A stretch of 64,000 nt of DNA from an uncultured Eubacterium sp. GTDB taxonomy: Bacteria > Bacillota > Clostridia > Lachnospirales > Lachnospiraceae. Every line of letters begins with the position of its first letter. Position 1 is the stretch's first letter. Below, piece after piece: positions 50,982 through 59,725 of this stretch. The position numbers were made by a program, and so were the translations under genes. The DNA lies in NCBI GenBank assembly GCA_910584245.1, contig CAJTZF010000012.1:15245-79244 (forward strand), written 5' to 3'. The notes beneath the pieces are model-generated. The model ran no database searches and was not told the DNA's origin. It was given only the letters and a program-made list of their open reading frames with translations.

Positions 50982-52169
50982 ATGTTAAAAGGAAAAACCG
51001 TTGTTCTCGGTGTTACGGGAAGCATAGCGGCTTATAAAATAGCGAACCTTACGAGTATGCTCAAGAAACTACAGTGTGACGTGCACGTAATCATGACGCG
51101 GCATGCGGTTAATTTTATCAATCCGATTACTTTTGAGACGCTGACAGGACACAAGTGTCTGGTGGACACATTTGACCGGAATTTTAATTACAATATTGAG
51201 CACGTCGCGCTCGGTGAAAGGGCGGATGTAGTCATGGTTGCGCCGGCGTCGGCAAATATTATTGGAAAGCTGGCGGGCGGTATAGCGGATGACATGCTTA
51301 CCACGACCTTTCTGGCATGTACATGCAAAAAGATCATCGCTCCTGCCATGAATACTAATATGTTTCATAATGCGATTGTACAGGACAATATCGAAAAATT
51401 AAAGCGGTTTGATATAGAAATAGTGGAACCGGAGACAGGACTTCTCGCTTGCAACGCAGTGGGAAGCGGCCGGTTACCTTCCGAAGAGGTCTTACTTGAG
51501 TACATTTTGAAGGCAATTCATTTGGACAAGGATCTGGAGGGAAAGAGGGTTCTTGTTACGGCGGGGGCCACGCAGGAGGCGATCGACCCTGTCCGTTATA
51601 TTACCAATCATTCGACGGGAAAAATGGGTTACGCGATTGCGCGCATTGCAATGCACCGCGGGGCGGATGTTACGCTTGTCAGTGGTCCGGCCAGTATTGC
51701 GCCGCCGATGTGTGTCCGCGTGGTGAATGTGGTAAGTGCGGCTGACATGTTTGAGGCGGTAAAGGAGCTGGCGCCGGAGTCGGACATTATTATAAAAGCG
51801 GCGGCAGTAGCAGATTATACGCCGGTGGAGCACCATAGTGAGAAGATTAAGAAATCGGCAGGCGGGACTGTACTGGAATTAGAAAGAACCCAGGATATCC
51901 TTTCCTATCTCGGTAGAAACAGAAAGGAAGGGCAAGTGATTTGCGGTTTTTCGATGGAAACGGAAAACTTGATTGAAAATTCAAAAAGAAAGCTGCAAGA
52001 GAAGAATGTCGATTTAATCGTCGCCAATAATTTAAAGGTTGAGGGCGCAGGATTTGGTGGGGACACCAACGTCGTTACACTTATTATGAAAGACCGGATA
52101 GAGGAGCTTCCTTGTATGACGAAGGAGCAGGTGGCACAGGCAATTTTGGATGTAATAGTAAAGAAATAG
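50982..52169 (+). CDS. coaBC: bifunctional phosphopantothenoylcysteine decarboxylase/synthetase CoaBC
   Basis: 395 aa. The N-terminal CoaC flavoprotein has GVTGSIAAYK, the flavin-binding APASANIIGKLAGGIADD and the catalytic APAMNTNM; C-terminal CoaB has VTAGATQEAIDPVRYITNHS and AAAVADYTP. Converts phosphopantothenate plus cysteine to phosphopantetheine. ATG 50982 follows GGGGGAAA. Confidence 0.95.
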   Translation: MLKGKTVVLGVTGSIAAYKIANLTSMLKKLQCDVHVIMTRHAVNFINPITFETLTGHKCLVDTFDRNFNYNIEHVALGERADVVMVAPASANIIGKLAGGIADDMLTTTFLACTCKKIIAPAMNTNMFHNAIVQDNIEKLKRFDIEIVEPETGLLACNAVGSGRLPSEEVLLEYILKAIHLDKDLEGKRVLVTAGATQEAIDPVRYITNHSTGKMGYAIARIAMHRGADVTLVSGPASIAPPMCVRVVNVVSAADMFEAVKELAPESDIIIKAAAVADYTPVEHHSEKIKKSAGGTVLELERTQDILSYLGRNRKEGQVICGFSMETENLIENSKRKLQEKNVDLIVANNLKVEGAGFGGDTNVVTLIMKDRIEELPCMTKEQVAQAILDVIVKK

Positions 52170-52191
52170 AGATGGCAGCAATTAATAAAAA

Positions 52192-52233
52192 GGCTGCCGC
52201 ACAGATGGTCTACATCACGTGCGGCAGTCTTTT
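52192..52233. terminator. bidirectional terminator between coaBC and veg
   Basis: GGCTGCCGCAC (52192-52202) pairs with GTGCGGCAGTC (52219-52229), with T on the plus side and A (T on minus) on the other side. Serves both convergent genes. Confidence 0.8.
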
Positions 52234-52253
52234 AAAATGGTAAGAAGATATAG

Positions 52254-52499
52254 CTATGCTTTACAAAGAGTTATTTGGACGTCTTTTGTCAAGACATCCG
52301 TATAACTATAAGAAATTGTCTGACTTGTATTTTCTAGTTCATTTTTTACGGTGATAAGGAAGATACTTGGGAATGTTTCCGTTATGACACCTTCTGTAAC
52401 ATCAACTTTGTGTCTGCCTAGGTTGCAGCGAACTACTACTTTGCTGCCAATGTGTCTGTTTACTGCCTGACGTACTGATCCAACATCCGTTTTTAACAT
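52254..52499 (-). CDS. veg: Veg family protein
   Basis: 81 aa. Matches the small, highly expressed Veg protein of Firmicutes (IGSKVVVRCNLGRHKVDVTEGVI, YSYTDVLT). In Bacillus subtilis Veg stimulates biofilm formation by antagonising SinR. Strong promoter and near-perfect spacing support high expression. Confidence 0.88.
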   Translation of the reverse strand: MLKTDVGSVRQAVNRHIGSKVVVRCNLGRHKVDVTEGVITETFPSIFLITVKNELENTSQTISYSYTDVLTKDVQITLCKA

Positions 52500-52588
52500 A
52501 AATAATACCAGCCTTTCCCCTGCGAGATACGCAGAATAGAATTTCCCAAAGCCCTTAACATATAAACAATATATTGAAATACACTATT

Positions 52589-52617
52589 AGTGTACCACAT
52601 AATATTGTGTTTGTCAA
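52589..52617 (-). promoter_or_regulatory. promoter of veg
   Basis: Minus strand TTGACA (52617-52612), 17-nt spacer, TACACT (52594-52589), with a leader of about 85 bases before the veg ATG at 52499. Confidence 0.7.
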
Positions 52618-52815
52618 TTTTGTGTCCATTTCATTTTGGATTGGCTTTACTGACCCGGTGCAAAATGCACTTTGTTTCCATTATATGCAAAAATGCCGAA
52701 ATTATTCCTTTTTTATTTCCTAAATTGTGGAATAACGGCGCAGCGGCGGGAATATAGTTTATTAGTGATTAATCTGTAAACCTGGCTGCCAGCCGGGGTA
52801 TGATGAGGAGGGCGT
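52618..52815. other. gene-free stretch between veg promoter and the SPOCS/LysM gene
   Basis: AT-rich, with no convincing coding frame. Together with the veg leader the gene-free stretch is 316 bases. It must hold the promoter of the SPOCS/LysM gene; a GAATATA at 52749-52755 could be a sigma-E -35 but no good -10 follows, so I do not assign it. The ribosome site AGGAGGG lies at 52806-52812. Confidence 0.3.
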
Positions 52816-54381
52816 ATGGAACTAATAAAACAGAGAGTTCACATGAACCGGTGCAATAGCCGAGAACATGTCCGGGTTACATTGGATACGGATTTTAATG
52901 TGCCGGATATCAAACCGGATGCCAAGGCCGTTATGCAGGAAAAAGGCGAGGTGGTCATCGAGGAAGTCCGGATTTTGGACGGTAAAGCCAATATAAAAGG
53001 CGCTTTATATTTTACGATTTTGTATGCGGGAGAGGATGAACTTCCCGTCTGTGACCTGACTGGAAATATTCCAATCAACGAGACGGTGGAGCTTGGGTGC
53101 GAATCTACAAGGGAAGATGAGATCACAGTACATACATCAATTGAGGACTTGCGTGGCGAGCTCATAAATTCGCGCAAATTTGGGATCAAGGCAATTATAA
53201 ATATGGAAGTTCTGGCGGAATCCATTTACGATGGCGAGGGCGCTGTGGATATCGAAGGTGATGATGAATCAATACGGAAACGCAAGAAAAATCTTGATAT
53301 TACCCGTCTTATTTTGTCAAAAAAGGATACGCTCCGTGTGCGGGATGAATGCAAGATTCCGGGGACAAAGGATACGATCGGACGCATTTTATACGATGAT
53401 GTCAGCCTTTTGGAGGTGGACACGAGAGTTGGGGAGGATAAGCTGGTTCTGACAGGAGAAGCCAGTCTCTTTATTATTTACCTGAGCTCAGACGAGGTAC
53501 CGCAGCTGAATTTCCATGAGTGCATTATTCCACTAAACGGCGAGGTAAATTGCGGTGGATGTGACGAGACAAATGTAGTGCAGGCAGAAGTGGGAATTCA
53601 CAGCAGGGAATTGGAGGTTAAAAGCGATGAGGACGGGGAGGACAGGGTTATTGATGTCGAAATTGTCCTCGAGCTCGCCATAAAAGCGTTTGGGGAAGAG
53701 CAAATGGAGCTTTTGACTGATTTTTATTCCACGAAAAAGGAATGCAGGCCCGTTTTCCAGACCTCCTATTTTGAAAATCTTATTATGAAGAATAAGAGTA
53801 AATCCCGGGTAAATGGAAAAATTGAGCTGAATTCGGTAAATTCTCCTCTTCAGATCTGGAAAGTCAGCGGAGAAGTGCGTGTGGACGAGAAGAGAGTTGT
53901 GGAAGATGGTGTGGATGTAGAAGGAATTATAGATATAAATGTACTGTACCAGTCGGCGGATGACAGCGTACCGCTGGCAGCTTCGTCCGGTGTGCTGCCT
54001 TTTGAACAGCACATACAGATTCCCGATATACAGCCGGACAGTGATATCCGTATGAATGCGGGACTTGAGCAGATCAGCGGCGCGCTTCTCGGTGATAATG
54101 AGGCGGACATTAAGGCGGTCATTGTGCTCGACGTATTGGCTTTCAACAATATAGAAGAGCCGATTATTGCTGACTTAGAGCTGGAGGAGCTTGACTGTGC
54201 TGCGAGGGCCAGAGAGCCGGGGCTCATCGGTTATGTCGTGAAAAAGGGTGAGGAGTTATGGGATATTGCGAAAGAATTTTATACAACGATAGATACGATT
54301 ATGGAAATTAACAAGTTGGAAAGCGATATAATCCATGAGGGCGATGTGCTTTTAGTTATGAAAGAAGCGAATTGTTCGTAG
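52816..54381 (+). CDS. SPOCS/LysM spore-coat morphogenetic protein (SipL-like)
   Basis: 521 aa. Three SPOCS (DUF3794) domains: about 30-135 (DFNVPDIKPDAKAVMQEKGEV), 170-290 (DDVSLLEVDTRVGEDKLVLTGEA) and 330-445 (SRVNGKIELNSV ... PDIQPDSDIRMNAG), then a C-terminal LysM (about 468-515: VVKKGEELWDIAKEFYTTID). This is the layout of SipL of Clostridioides difficile, which links SpoIVA to the coat around the forespore. Monocistronic, expected to be mother-cell expressed. Confidence 0.85.
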   Translation: MELIKQRVHMNRCNSREHVRVTLDTDFNVPDIKPDAKAVMQEKGEVVIEEVRILDGKANIKGALYFTILYAGEDELPVCDLTGNIPINETVELGCESTREDEITVHTSIEDLRGELINSRKFGIKAIINMEVLAESIYDGEGAVDIEGDDESIRKRKKNLDITRLILSKKDTLRVRDECKIPGTKDTIGRILYDDVSLLEVDTRVGEDKLVLTGEASLFIIYLSSDEVPQLNFHECIIPLNGEVNCGGCDETNVVQAEVGIHSRELEVKSDEDGEDRVIDVEIVLELAIKAFGEEQMELLTDFYSTKKECRPVFQTSYFENLIMKNKSKSRVNGKIELNSVNSPLQIWKVSGEVRVDEKRVVEDGVDVEGIIDINVLYQSADDSVPLAASSGVLPFEQHIQIPDIQPDSDIRMNAGLEQISGALLGDNEADIKAVIVLDVLAFNNIEEPIIADLELEELDCAARAREPGLIGYVVKKGEELWDIAKEFYTTIDTIMEINKLESDIIHEGDVLLVMKEANCS

Positions 54382-54415
54382 AAGAACATTTTTGGCCGTT
54401 CTCTTAAAAGAAAAG

Positions 54416-54449
54416 GCGGGCAGAACCCATTCATAAAGGTTCTGCCCGC
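54416..54449 (-). terminator. terminator of the GH30 xylanase gene
   Basis: GCGGGCAGAACC (54416-54427) pairs over 12 bp with GGTTCTGCCCGC (54438-54449); on the minus strand it is followed by CTTTTCTTTT. Confidence 0.8.
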
Positions 54450-54476
54450 TTAACAATTCATTTCTGTGTGAAATGA

Positions 54477-56207
54477 TTAGTTTACAGGTTCAAATGACCA
54501 TACTTGGTTGGTACCTTCCCAGTATCCATTTTGTACGACATTTGTATTGTCAAATACCCGAAGGTGAAGACCGCTCTTTCCGTTCGTGACCTTTGTCATA
54601 ATACCAAACTGACCGGCTTTCGATGTTGCCTTGCATGAGAACTGCTGGGCTTCTCCGCTATACGCGTGGTAGATTCCGATGTTGGTATTGTCGGCGGTGC
54701 CTGCACTGCTGACATCAAGCATGTAGTTTCCAAGTGCGCTTGAAAGAGTAAAGTATCCATTATCTAATTTGTTCAGATACCATCTCTGGCCCAATGCGCC
54801 AGTCTTATATCCTGCCTCAACATTTTGTCCTGCTGCGCCAACATTTCCAGTTACCTGGAGATATTTTCCCGAAGCTGGGTTCTTGATGTAATACCAGCCG
54901 TTTGAAGGAGCTGAGGTTGAAACAGACGTGCTCTTTAAGTTACATACAAAAGTAGATACGCTGTTTTCCGGCAGATATGCCCAGAAGCCATTATCTGTCA
55001 GAGCAAGGTTGGAAGTCTTTGCCAGATTTTCATTTGCAGATGTGCGATAACGATCTACATTTGTGATATTTTGTCCGTTTACTGTGAATTTCTGGCTAAT
55101 TCCTGCGGAGCCTTTATTTACTGCTACAATAACTGCTTTTCCGTCCCCGGTGTACGCAGATACATATACACCATTATTTGGATTTTCCGTCGCAGATACT
55201 CTGCGGTAACCCGGGCGTACGAATTTTGAGTACTGTGCCATACAGTAACCACGTTTGCTAATGGTGCCGTTCTCTTTCATCGGACTATAGCTTCTGCGGA
55301 TGTACCACCAAACGTAAGTCTGAAGATTGTTTACCATAGCGTTGTGGATGTGCTCTGAAACCCCGAGAGCTTCCGGCCACAGGTCAGCAGAATTGGCATT
55401 GCTGTTTGGATAGTATACTTCTGTCATCCACAATTCTTTGCCTGCACCTTTCTGCTGGAAGAGAGGATATGCGAAATTTTTATAGCTCGTACCATATAAA
55501 TGGGTTCCTAAAATCTCAATATTGGCAAGTGCCTGTGGGTCGTTCAGTACTGGATCCGAGATGCTCTTGTTGTAAGAAAAAGATTCCGGAGCAATCAGGC
55601 GGCAGTTGATGGAACCTGCATAATATTTCAGGAATGTAACAATCTCACTTGCGGTCCACCAAGTCCAGTCATGGCCGTAATCCGGCTCATTTGCCATAGA
55701 AATTGCATAGAGGTTTACTCCATTATTCTTCATGTATGTGACAAAGTTGTTTAAATGCTGAGCGTACTGGGCATATTTGTCATGCCTTAACCGTTTTGCC
55801 TTTGTATCTCCGTTGCGGTTAAATGTCTCCACTAAGTTATCCGGTGGGTTCCACGGTGTAGCGAAAACGATTGCGCCTTTTGCGATTGCTGCTTTAGCGG
55901 TAGCAACTTCTTTGTACCAGTTGTTGCTGTTAGAATCAATGAAAATTCTAAGAACCGATAATCCGAGTTGATTATCCCCGTTTCCAAAGGCGGTTTCTCT
56001 CTGTGAAGCTGTCAGGTCCCCTGCCCAGGAAGGATGGTTCATTCCACCAAAACCACGTATCTCCTGATGTTTTGTCGATAAGTTGATAACGGCATCGCTG
56101 GCTGCCTGCGCCGGTGTGACATTGCCTGTAAAAATGCCAAGCACCATAGCCATGCATAAAAATCCTGTCAATACTGCCCGTACTGACCTCTTAACTTGAA
56201 ACCCCAT
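54477..56207 (-). CDS. secreted GH30 (subfamily 8 type) glucuronoxylanase with ricin-type CBM13
   Basis: 576 aa. N-terminal signal peptide (VLTGFLCMAMVLGIFTGNVTPAQAA). The GH30 barrel begins HQEIRGFGGMNHPSW; acid/base Glu in ISMANEPDYG and nucleophile Glu in ELWMTEVYYP. A beta side-domain follows to about 420, then a ricin-type trefoil (about 435-576: SGKYLQVTGN, GQRWYLNKLDNGYFTL, YMLDVSS, QVWSFEP) for xylan binding. Resembles Bacillus XynC, which cuts glucuronoxylan. Has its own promoter and terminator. Confidence 0.92.
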   Translation of the reverse strand: MGFQVKRSVRAVLTGFLCMAMVLGIFTGNVTPAQAASDAVINLSTKHQEIRGFGGMNHPSWAGDLTASQRETAFGNGDNQLGLSVLRIFIDSNSNNWYKEVATAKAAIAKGAIVFATPWNPPDNLVETFNRNGDTKAKRLRHDKYAQYAQHLNNFVTYMKNNGVNLYAISMANEPDYGHDWTWWTASEIVTFLKYYAGSINCRLIAPESFSYNKSISDPVLNDPQALANIEILGTHLYGTSYKNFAYPLFQQKGAGKELWMTEVYYPNSNANSADLWPEALGVSEHIHNAMVNNLQTYVWWYIRRSYSPMKENGTISKRGYCMAQYSKFVRPGYRRVSATENPNNGVYVSAYTGDGKAVIVAVNKGSAGISQKFTVNGQNITNVDRYRTSANENLAKTSNLALTDNGFWAYLPENSVSTFVCNLKSTSVSTSAPSNGWYYIKNPASGKYLQVTGNVGAAGQNVEAGYKTGALGQRWYLNKLDNGYFTLSSALGNYMLDVSSAGTADNTNIGIYHAYSGEAQQFSCKATSKAGQFGIMTKVTNGKSGLHLRVFDNTNVVQNGYWEGTNQVWSFEPVN

Positions 56208-56542
56208 TTTTTATAAAATCCTCCTTAATAAATATTTTTTCCGTCTTCCCATTGTAAAATATGTGAACAACACATCGCATATCCTTCACCCAATTGGACA
56301 TTATGCCTCCTTTCTACTTTTATTCTTTGTTTTGTTTATGCATATTTCACAATAGAACTTGTTCGGTTGCTTCATTATAGTATAAAAATTAATGAAATTC
56401 AATACATATTGGACTTATTTTTATTTATTCTAGCTATAAGTTTTTGTTATACCTATAAGTACTGTTGGCAAATTGCCCATTTTTTTGCACATTATCATCC
56501 GTCTATTATATATTAAAAATAAACCATAATAGGAGTTTTCTT
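56208..56542. other. divergent intergenic region, xylanase leader and ferritin-like gene promoter
   Basis: 335 AT-rich bases without a gene. The xylanase promoter at 56374-56402 gives it a leader of about 160 bases in which I see no clear riboswitch. On the plus side a weak TTGCAC (56485-56490), 16-nt spacer, TATATA (56507-56512) could serve the ferritin-like gene. Confidence 0.35.
56374..56402 (-). promoter_or_regulatory. promoter of the xylanase gene
   Basis: Minus strand TTGAAT (56402-56397), 17-nt spacer, TATAAT (56379-56374). Confidence 0.65.
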
Positions 56543-57106
56543 ATGCAGGAAAGAATGAGTGAACACACAAACACATGTAGTTTTGCGAATGTAAGGCCAA
56601 TTATGGTGGACATACCTTATCCACCAATCCAGGTAGGGGAGAAGAACCCAGCTTATGCAAACTTGCTCAGCTTGGATTATTGTGGCTCCACGTCGGAAAT
56701 GTCCGCCATTACCCAGTATATTAATAACGAAAACCGTCTTTCTTATGAAAGATGTTCGATGGCGAAAACGTTATTGGGCATTGCGATGGCTGAGATGATG
56801 CACCTGCAAAAACTGGGAGAGCTTATTTATCTGTTGGGCGGGGCAGTAGATTATACGGCCAAATTGCAAAATGGAAAGCAGATTATGTGGACGCCGGAAT
56901 TTTTGGCTATTCCAGGAAATGTGAGACATATGATTACAGCGGATATTGAGGCGGAAAAAGCGGCGATCAATCAGTACCGGATGCATATTAAGATGATTAA
57001 GGACCGATATGTAAACGCTGTACTTGAACGGATTATTTTAGACGAGGAGTACCATATTATGCTGCTTAGAACATTGCTAAACGAGATGGCGAACGGAAGT
57101 GTTTGA
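56543..57106 (+). CDS. ferritin-like diiron protein
   Basis: 187 aa from ATG 56543 with AGGAG at 56531-56535. Four-helix-bundle ligand pattern: Glu in SEMSAITQYINNENRL, E-x-x-H in AEMMHLQKLGELI, Glu in TADIEAEKAAINQY and E-x-x-H in LDEEYHIMLLRTLL. This fits the rubrerythrin/Mn-catalase/bacterioferritin-like superfamily without rubredoxin domain. The Pro-rich N terminus (MVDIPYPPIQVGEKNPAYA) resembles spore-coat-associated ferritin-like proteins such as CotJC relatives. A peroxide-detoxifying or coat role is inferred. Confidence 0.75.
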   Translation: MQERMSEHTNTCSFANVRPIMVDIPYPPIQVGEKNPAYANLLSLDYCGSTSEMSAITQYINNENRLSYERCSMAKTLLGIAMAEMMHLQKLGELIYLLGGAVDYTAKLQNGKQIMWTPEFLAIPGNVRHMITADIEAEKAAINQYRMHIKMIKDRYVNAVLERIILDEEYHIMLLRTLLNEMANGSV

Positions 57107-57112
57107 GGAAAA

Positions 57113-57146
57113 AACAGGAATCCGGATCATAACGGATTCCTGTTTT
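57113..57146. terminator. bidirectional terminator
   Basis: AACAGGAATCCG (57113-57124) and CGGATTCCTGTT (57133-57144) form a 12-bp perfect stem with T-tracts on both strands, serving the ferritin-like gene and the convergent chemoreceptor gene. Confidence 0.85.
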
Positions 57147-57167
57147 GTAATTATAGTTATGTAGAAA

Positions 57168-58883
57168 TTATAAGTCGAAATGTTCTGCGTTTTCGGAAAG
57201 ATCCTGTGCCAGCTGCACAAGTTCAGAAGACGCCTCGTGGCAAGTTTGTATAATTTTATGTAGCTCCATCATAGAAGCAGAAGTTTCTTCCGTGCTCGCG
57301 GCGTTTTCCTGCGCGATTGCGGCAAGGTTGTCCACTATGCCGAGAACTGTGTTTTTGTGATTGTCCAGAGTGACGGTTTGCTCCCGGATTTGTGTGATCG
57401 CATTTGCTACCTCGTAAATTTCGCTGTTTAGCGACCGGAACATATTTCCGGTTTCCTTTAGTTTTTGGTTCTGCATCTCGATGTTATCGGCCACTTCGCT
57501 CATCGTGCGCACGCTCGTATTTGAATTATCAAGTAAATTGTTGACAATCTGCATAATTTCCTCGGCCGATTGGCGGGATTGTTCGGACAAATTCCGTATC
57601 TCGTCTGCTACGACAGCAAATCCTTTTCCATTTTCACCAGCTCTCGCTGCCTCAATGCTGGCATTTAAGGAGAGCAGGTTTGTCTGGTTGGCAATGTCAG
57701 TGATGAGGTCAGTCGCTTCCCGGATCTCCTGGGCAGATTGGTTTGTCAGGTTTGTCTGGTTTTGCACGGTGACGACAGAATCCCTTGTTTTTTCACAAAT
57801 ACGGTTCAATTCTTTTAAGTTTTCGCCCGCAATCTTGTTGTATTCCCTCATTTTATCGGAACTGCCGTTCAGAGTTTCGACATTGGAGGCTGCGTCATCC
57901 AGGGCCTTGCCCATTTCTGTGACTTTCTGGTTGGCATTTAAGGTCTCGCCGGCTTGTCCGGTAGCCCCGTTTGCGATTTCTTCCACTGCCACGTTTACGT
58001 TGTTGATGGAATCTGCGATGGTGTCAAAGGAGGAAGTGAAATTGTTAGAATAGTCTTCCAGTTTGTGGGAAGATGATATGATGCTGGAAAGAATGTCTCT
58101 TAAGGAGTGAATCAGGGACTGGATGGCGCGGGTCATGTCTCCGATTTCATCGGTACGCTGCAGCAGACGTGGCTTTAATTCCAGGTTTAGCGCTCCCTTT
58201 GCGACCTGTGCCAGATTTGCCACGGCCCCGTCCAGGCTCCTGACAAGCCGGAAGACAACGTACAGAACGATGACAAAGGCGACAGCAAACAGTCCAAGCA
58301 TGATGAAGGCCATTGAAAATATAGTGCTTTTCAACCCTTTGTTTACCTGTGCCCGGCTGCGGCCGCAGAAAATACTGCCGACAATTTCATCGGTTCCCGG
58401 CTGGCAAAGAGGGACATAATAACCGGAATAAGGGTCCCCGAACAATTCCAGCTTCTCTGCATAGTAATTTTCGCCCTTTTTAAGTTTTTCGTACACATCC
58501 GGAGACAGCTGGGTGTTGATTTCCCGGTTGCCGGAATCGTCCACCAGGGTTGTCAATATTCTTGTGTCGCCATAAAATAATGACAATTCTACGTCCAGCT
58601 GTTTTTTCAGCTGGTCTATGATTTCGAAATTACCACTGAGCGTCTCAGAGCCCTTTGTAAGCGTTTCCCCATCCAATTTGAATGGCGCCTCGCCGCCGAC
58701 CGCCGTGTAAATTTCGCGGACGCTGTTTGCAATGCCGCTGACTTCCCGCTGCACGAGGTTTTCCGATAACTCGTTTTGTTTGCTGGCGCCGAGCCAGATG
58801 CCGATCAGGGTGACAAGCAGTATGGGAACAGCCACCATCATGCTCAGTTTAAAAGACAATCTCATTCCTCTCTTGTTTTTCAT
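57168..58883 (-). CDS. methyl-accepting chemotaxis protein with extracytoplasmic Cache-type sensor
   Basis: 571 aa from ATG 58883 behind AAGGAGG. Membrane helix 1 (about 12-37), a sensor domain of about 150 residues of the single-Cache type (GDTRILTTLVD, YYVPLCQPGTDEIVGSIFCG), membrane helix 2 (about 190-215), HAMP, then the signalling coiled coil with the conserved tip IANQTNLLSLNASIEAARAG. Ligand unknown. Consistent with a motile organism and with the flagellin genes. Confidence 0.92.
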   Translation of the reverse strand: MKNKRGMRLSFKLSMMVAVPILLVTLIGIWLGASKQNELSENLVQREVSGIANSVREIYTAVGGEAPFKLDGETLTKGSETLSGNFEIIDQLKKQLDVELSLFYGDTRILTTLVDDSGNREINTQLSPDVYEKLKKGENYYAEKLELFGDPYSGYYVPLCQPGTDEIVGSIFCGRSRAQVNKGLKSTIFSMAFIMLGLFAVAFVIVLYVVFRLVRSLDGAVANLAQVAKGALNLELKPRLLQRTDEIGDMTRAIQSLIHSLRDILSSIISSSHKLEDYSNNFTSSFDTIADSINNVNVAVEEIANGATGQAGETLNANQKVTEMGKALDDAASNVETLNGSSDKMREYNKIAGENLKELNRICEKTRDSVVTVQNQTNLTNQSAQEIREATDLITDIANQTNLLSLNASIEAARAGENGKGFAVVADEIRNLSEQSRQSAEEIMQIVNNLLDNSNTSVRTMSEVADNIEMQNQKLKETGNMFRSLNSEIYEVANAITQIREQTVTLDNHKNTVLGIVDNLAAIAQENAASTEETSASMMELHKIIQTCHEASSELVQLAQDLSENAEHFDL

Positions 58884-58928
58884 ATAAAACCTCCTTCTCA
58901 TAACTTTTTAATTAGGAAATGCTCGCTT

Positions 58929-58975
58929 GTGGAAAGGGGCGCAAATTTCTGCCGCCCCTTTTTATGAGTTTCCAC
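58929..58975 (-). promoter_or_regulatory. structured 5' leader of the chemoreceptor mRNA
   Basis: In the minus-strand transcript GTGGAAA (58975-58969) pairs with TTTCCAC (58935-58929), and inside it GGGGCG (58958-58953) pairs with CGCCCC (58941-58936). A one-sided A-rich bulge separates the helices. I could not match it to a GEMM or other known riboswitch pattern. Confidence 0.4.
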
Positions 58976-58992
58976 AAATTTTACTGTAAATA

Positions 58993-59021
58993 ATTATACC
59001 ATATCTAAGATATTCAGACAA
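58993..59021 (-). promoter_or_regulatory. promoter of the chemoreceptor gene
   Basis: Minus strand TTGTCT (59021-59016), 17-nt spacer, TATAAT (58998-58993). Confidence 0.6.
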
Positions 59022-59160
59022 GCGTTATTGTCTATAATACACAAAAATTTAAAAAAATTAAAAAAAAACTTACACAAAAGAGAAAAATTTGGTACACTAT
59101 AAATAGATGGCAGCAAATGGATACTTTTAATGTAGCACTACAAGTTAGGAGGTACATGTG

Positions 59161-59676
59161 ATGTATGAGAAAGGTGAGTATATCGTATACGGGCATAATG
59201 GGATTTGTGTTGTAGAAGACGTCACGAATCCGGGTTTTTCAGACGTGGATAAAGACAAATTATACTATGTGCTGGAACCCATTGGCACAAAAGGAAGCAA
59301 GATTTATTCGCCGGTGGACAGCAAAAAGGTTCTCATGCGCAGGGTGATGAAAAAGGAAGAGGTTGAAAAGCTGATCGAGGGAATCCCTTCTGTGGAAACG
59401 CTCTGGATTGGAAATGAAAAAATGAGGGAGGAGAGTTACAAGGCCGCGATGCTTACGTGTGAGCCGGTGGAGTGGGTCAAGATCATTAAGACGCTGTATA
59501 AGCGCACACGCGACCGGATCAGCCAGGGCAAGAAGATTACTGCTACGGATGAGCGGTATTTGAAGCTTGCGGAAGACAGCCTTTACAGTGAACTTGGTTT
59601 TGCCCTTGGCAGGGATAAGGAGGAAATGCCGGACTACATTAAGAGACGAATTGGGGAACAAAAGATTGGTTTGTGA
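59161..59676 (+). CDS. CarD/CdnL-family transcription regulator
   Basis: 171 aa. N-terminal Tudor-like RNA-polymerase interaction domain (KGEYIVYGHNGICVVEDV, YYVLEP, IYSPVDSKKVLMRRVM) and helical C-terminal DNA-binding domain (RTRDRISQGKKITATDERYL). Family members stabilise open promoter complexes, often at rRNA and housekeeping promoters. ATG 59161 has TTAGGAGG 8 bases upstream; GTG 59158 is the alternative. A possible promoter is TTACAC-N17-TACACT at 59070-59098. Confidence 0.9.
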   Translation: MYEKGEYIVYGHNGICVVEDVTNPGFSDVDKDKLYYVLEPIGTKGSKIYSPVDSKKVLMRRVMKKEEVEKLIEGIPSVETLWIGNEKMREESYKAAMLTCEPVEWVKIIKTLYKRTRDRISQGKKITATDERYLKLAEDSLYSELGFALGRDKEEMPDYIKRRIGEQKIGL

Positions 59677-59725
59677 ATGATATCAGTTATGTGCCGTTGA
59701 CAGGCGCGCGGAAATGAGGTTAGCG

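Noticed and set aside
52590..52620. A CATAATATTGTG sequence like the switch repeats lies near the veg promoter and could be a third recombination site.
   Set aside because: It shares about 10 AT-rich bases with the switch core, overlaps an ordinary TTGACA-N17-TACACT promoter that already faces veg, and has no inverted partner nearby.
58884..59160. c-di-GMP (GEMM) riboswitch before the chemoreceptor gene.
   Set aside because: The leader lacks the conserved GEMM loop sequences; only simple nested stems are present.
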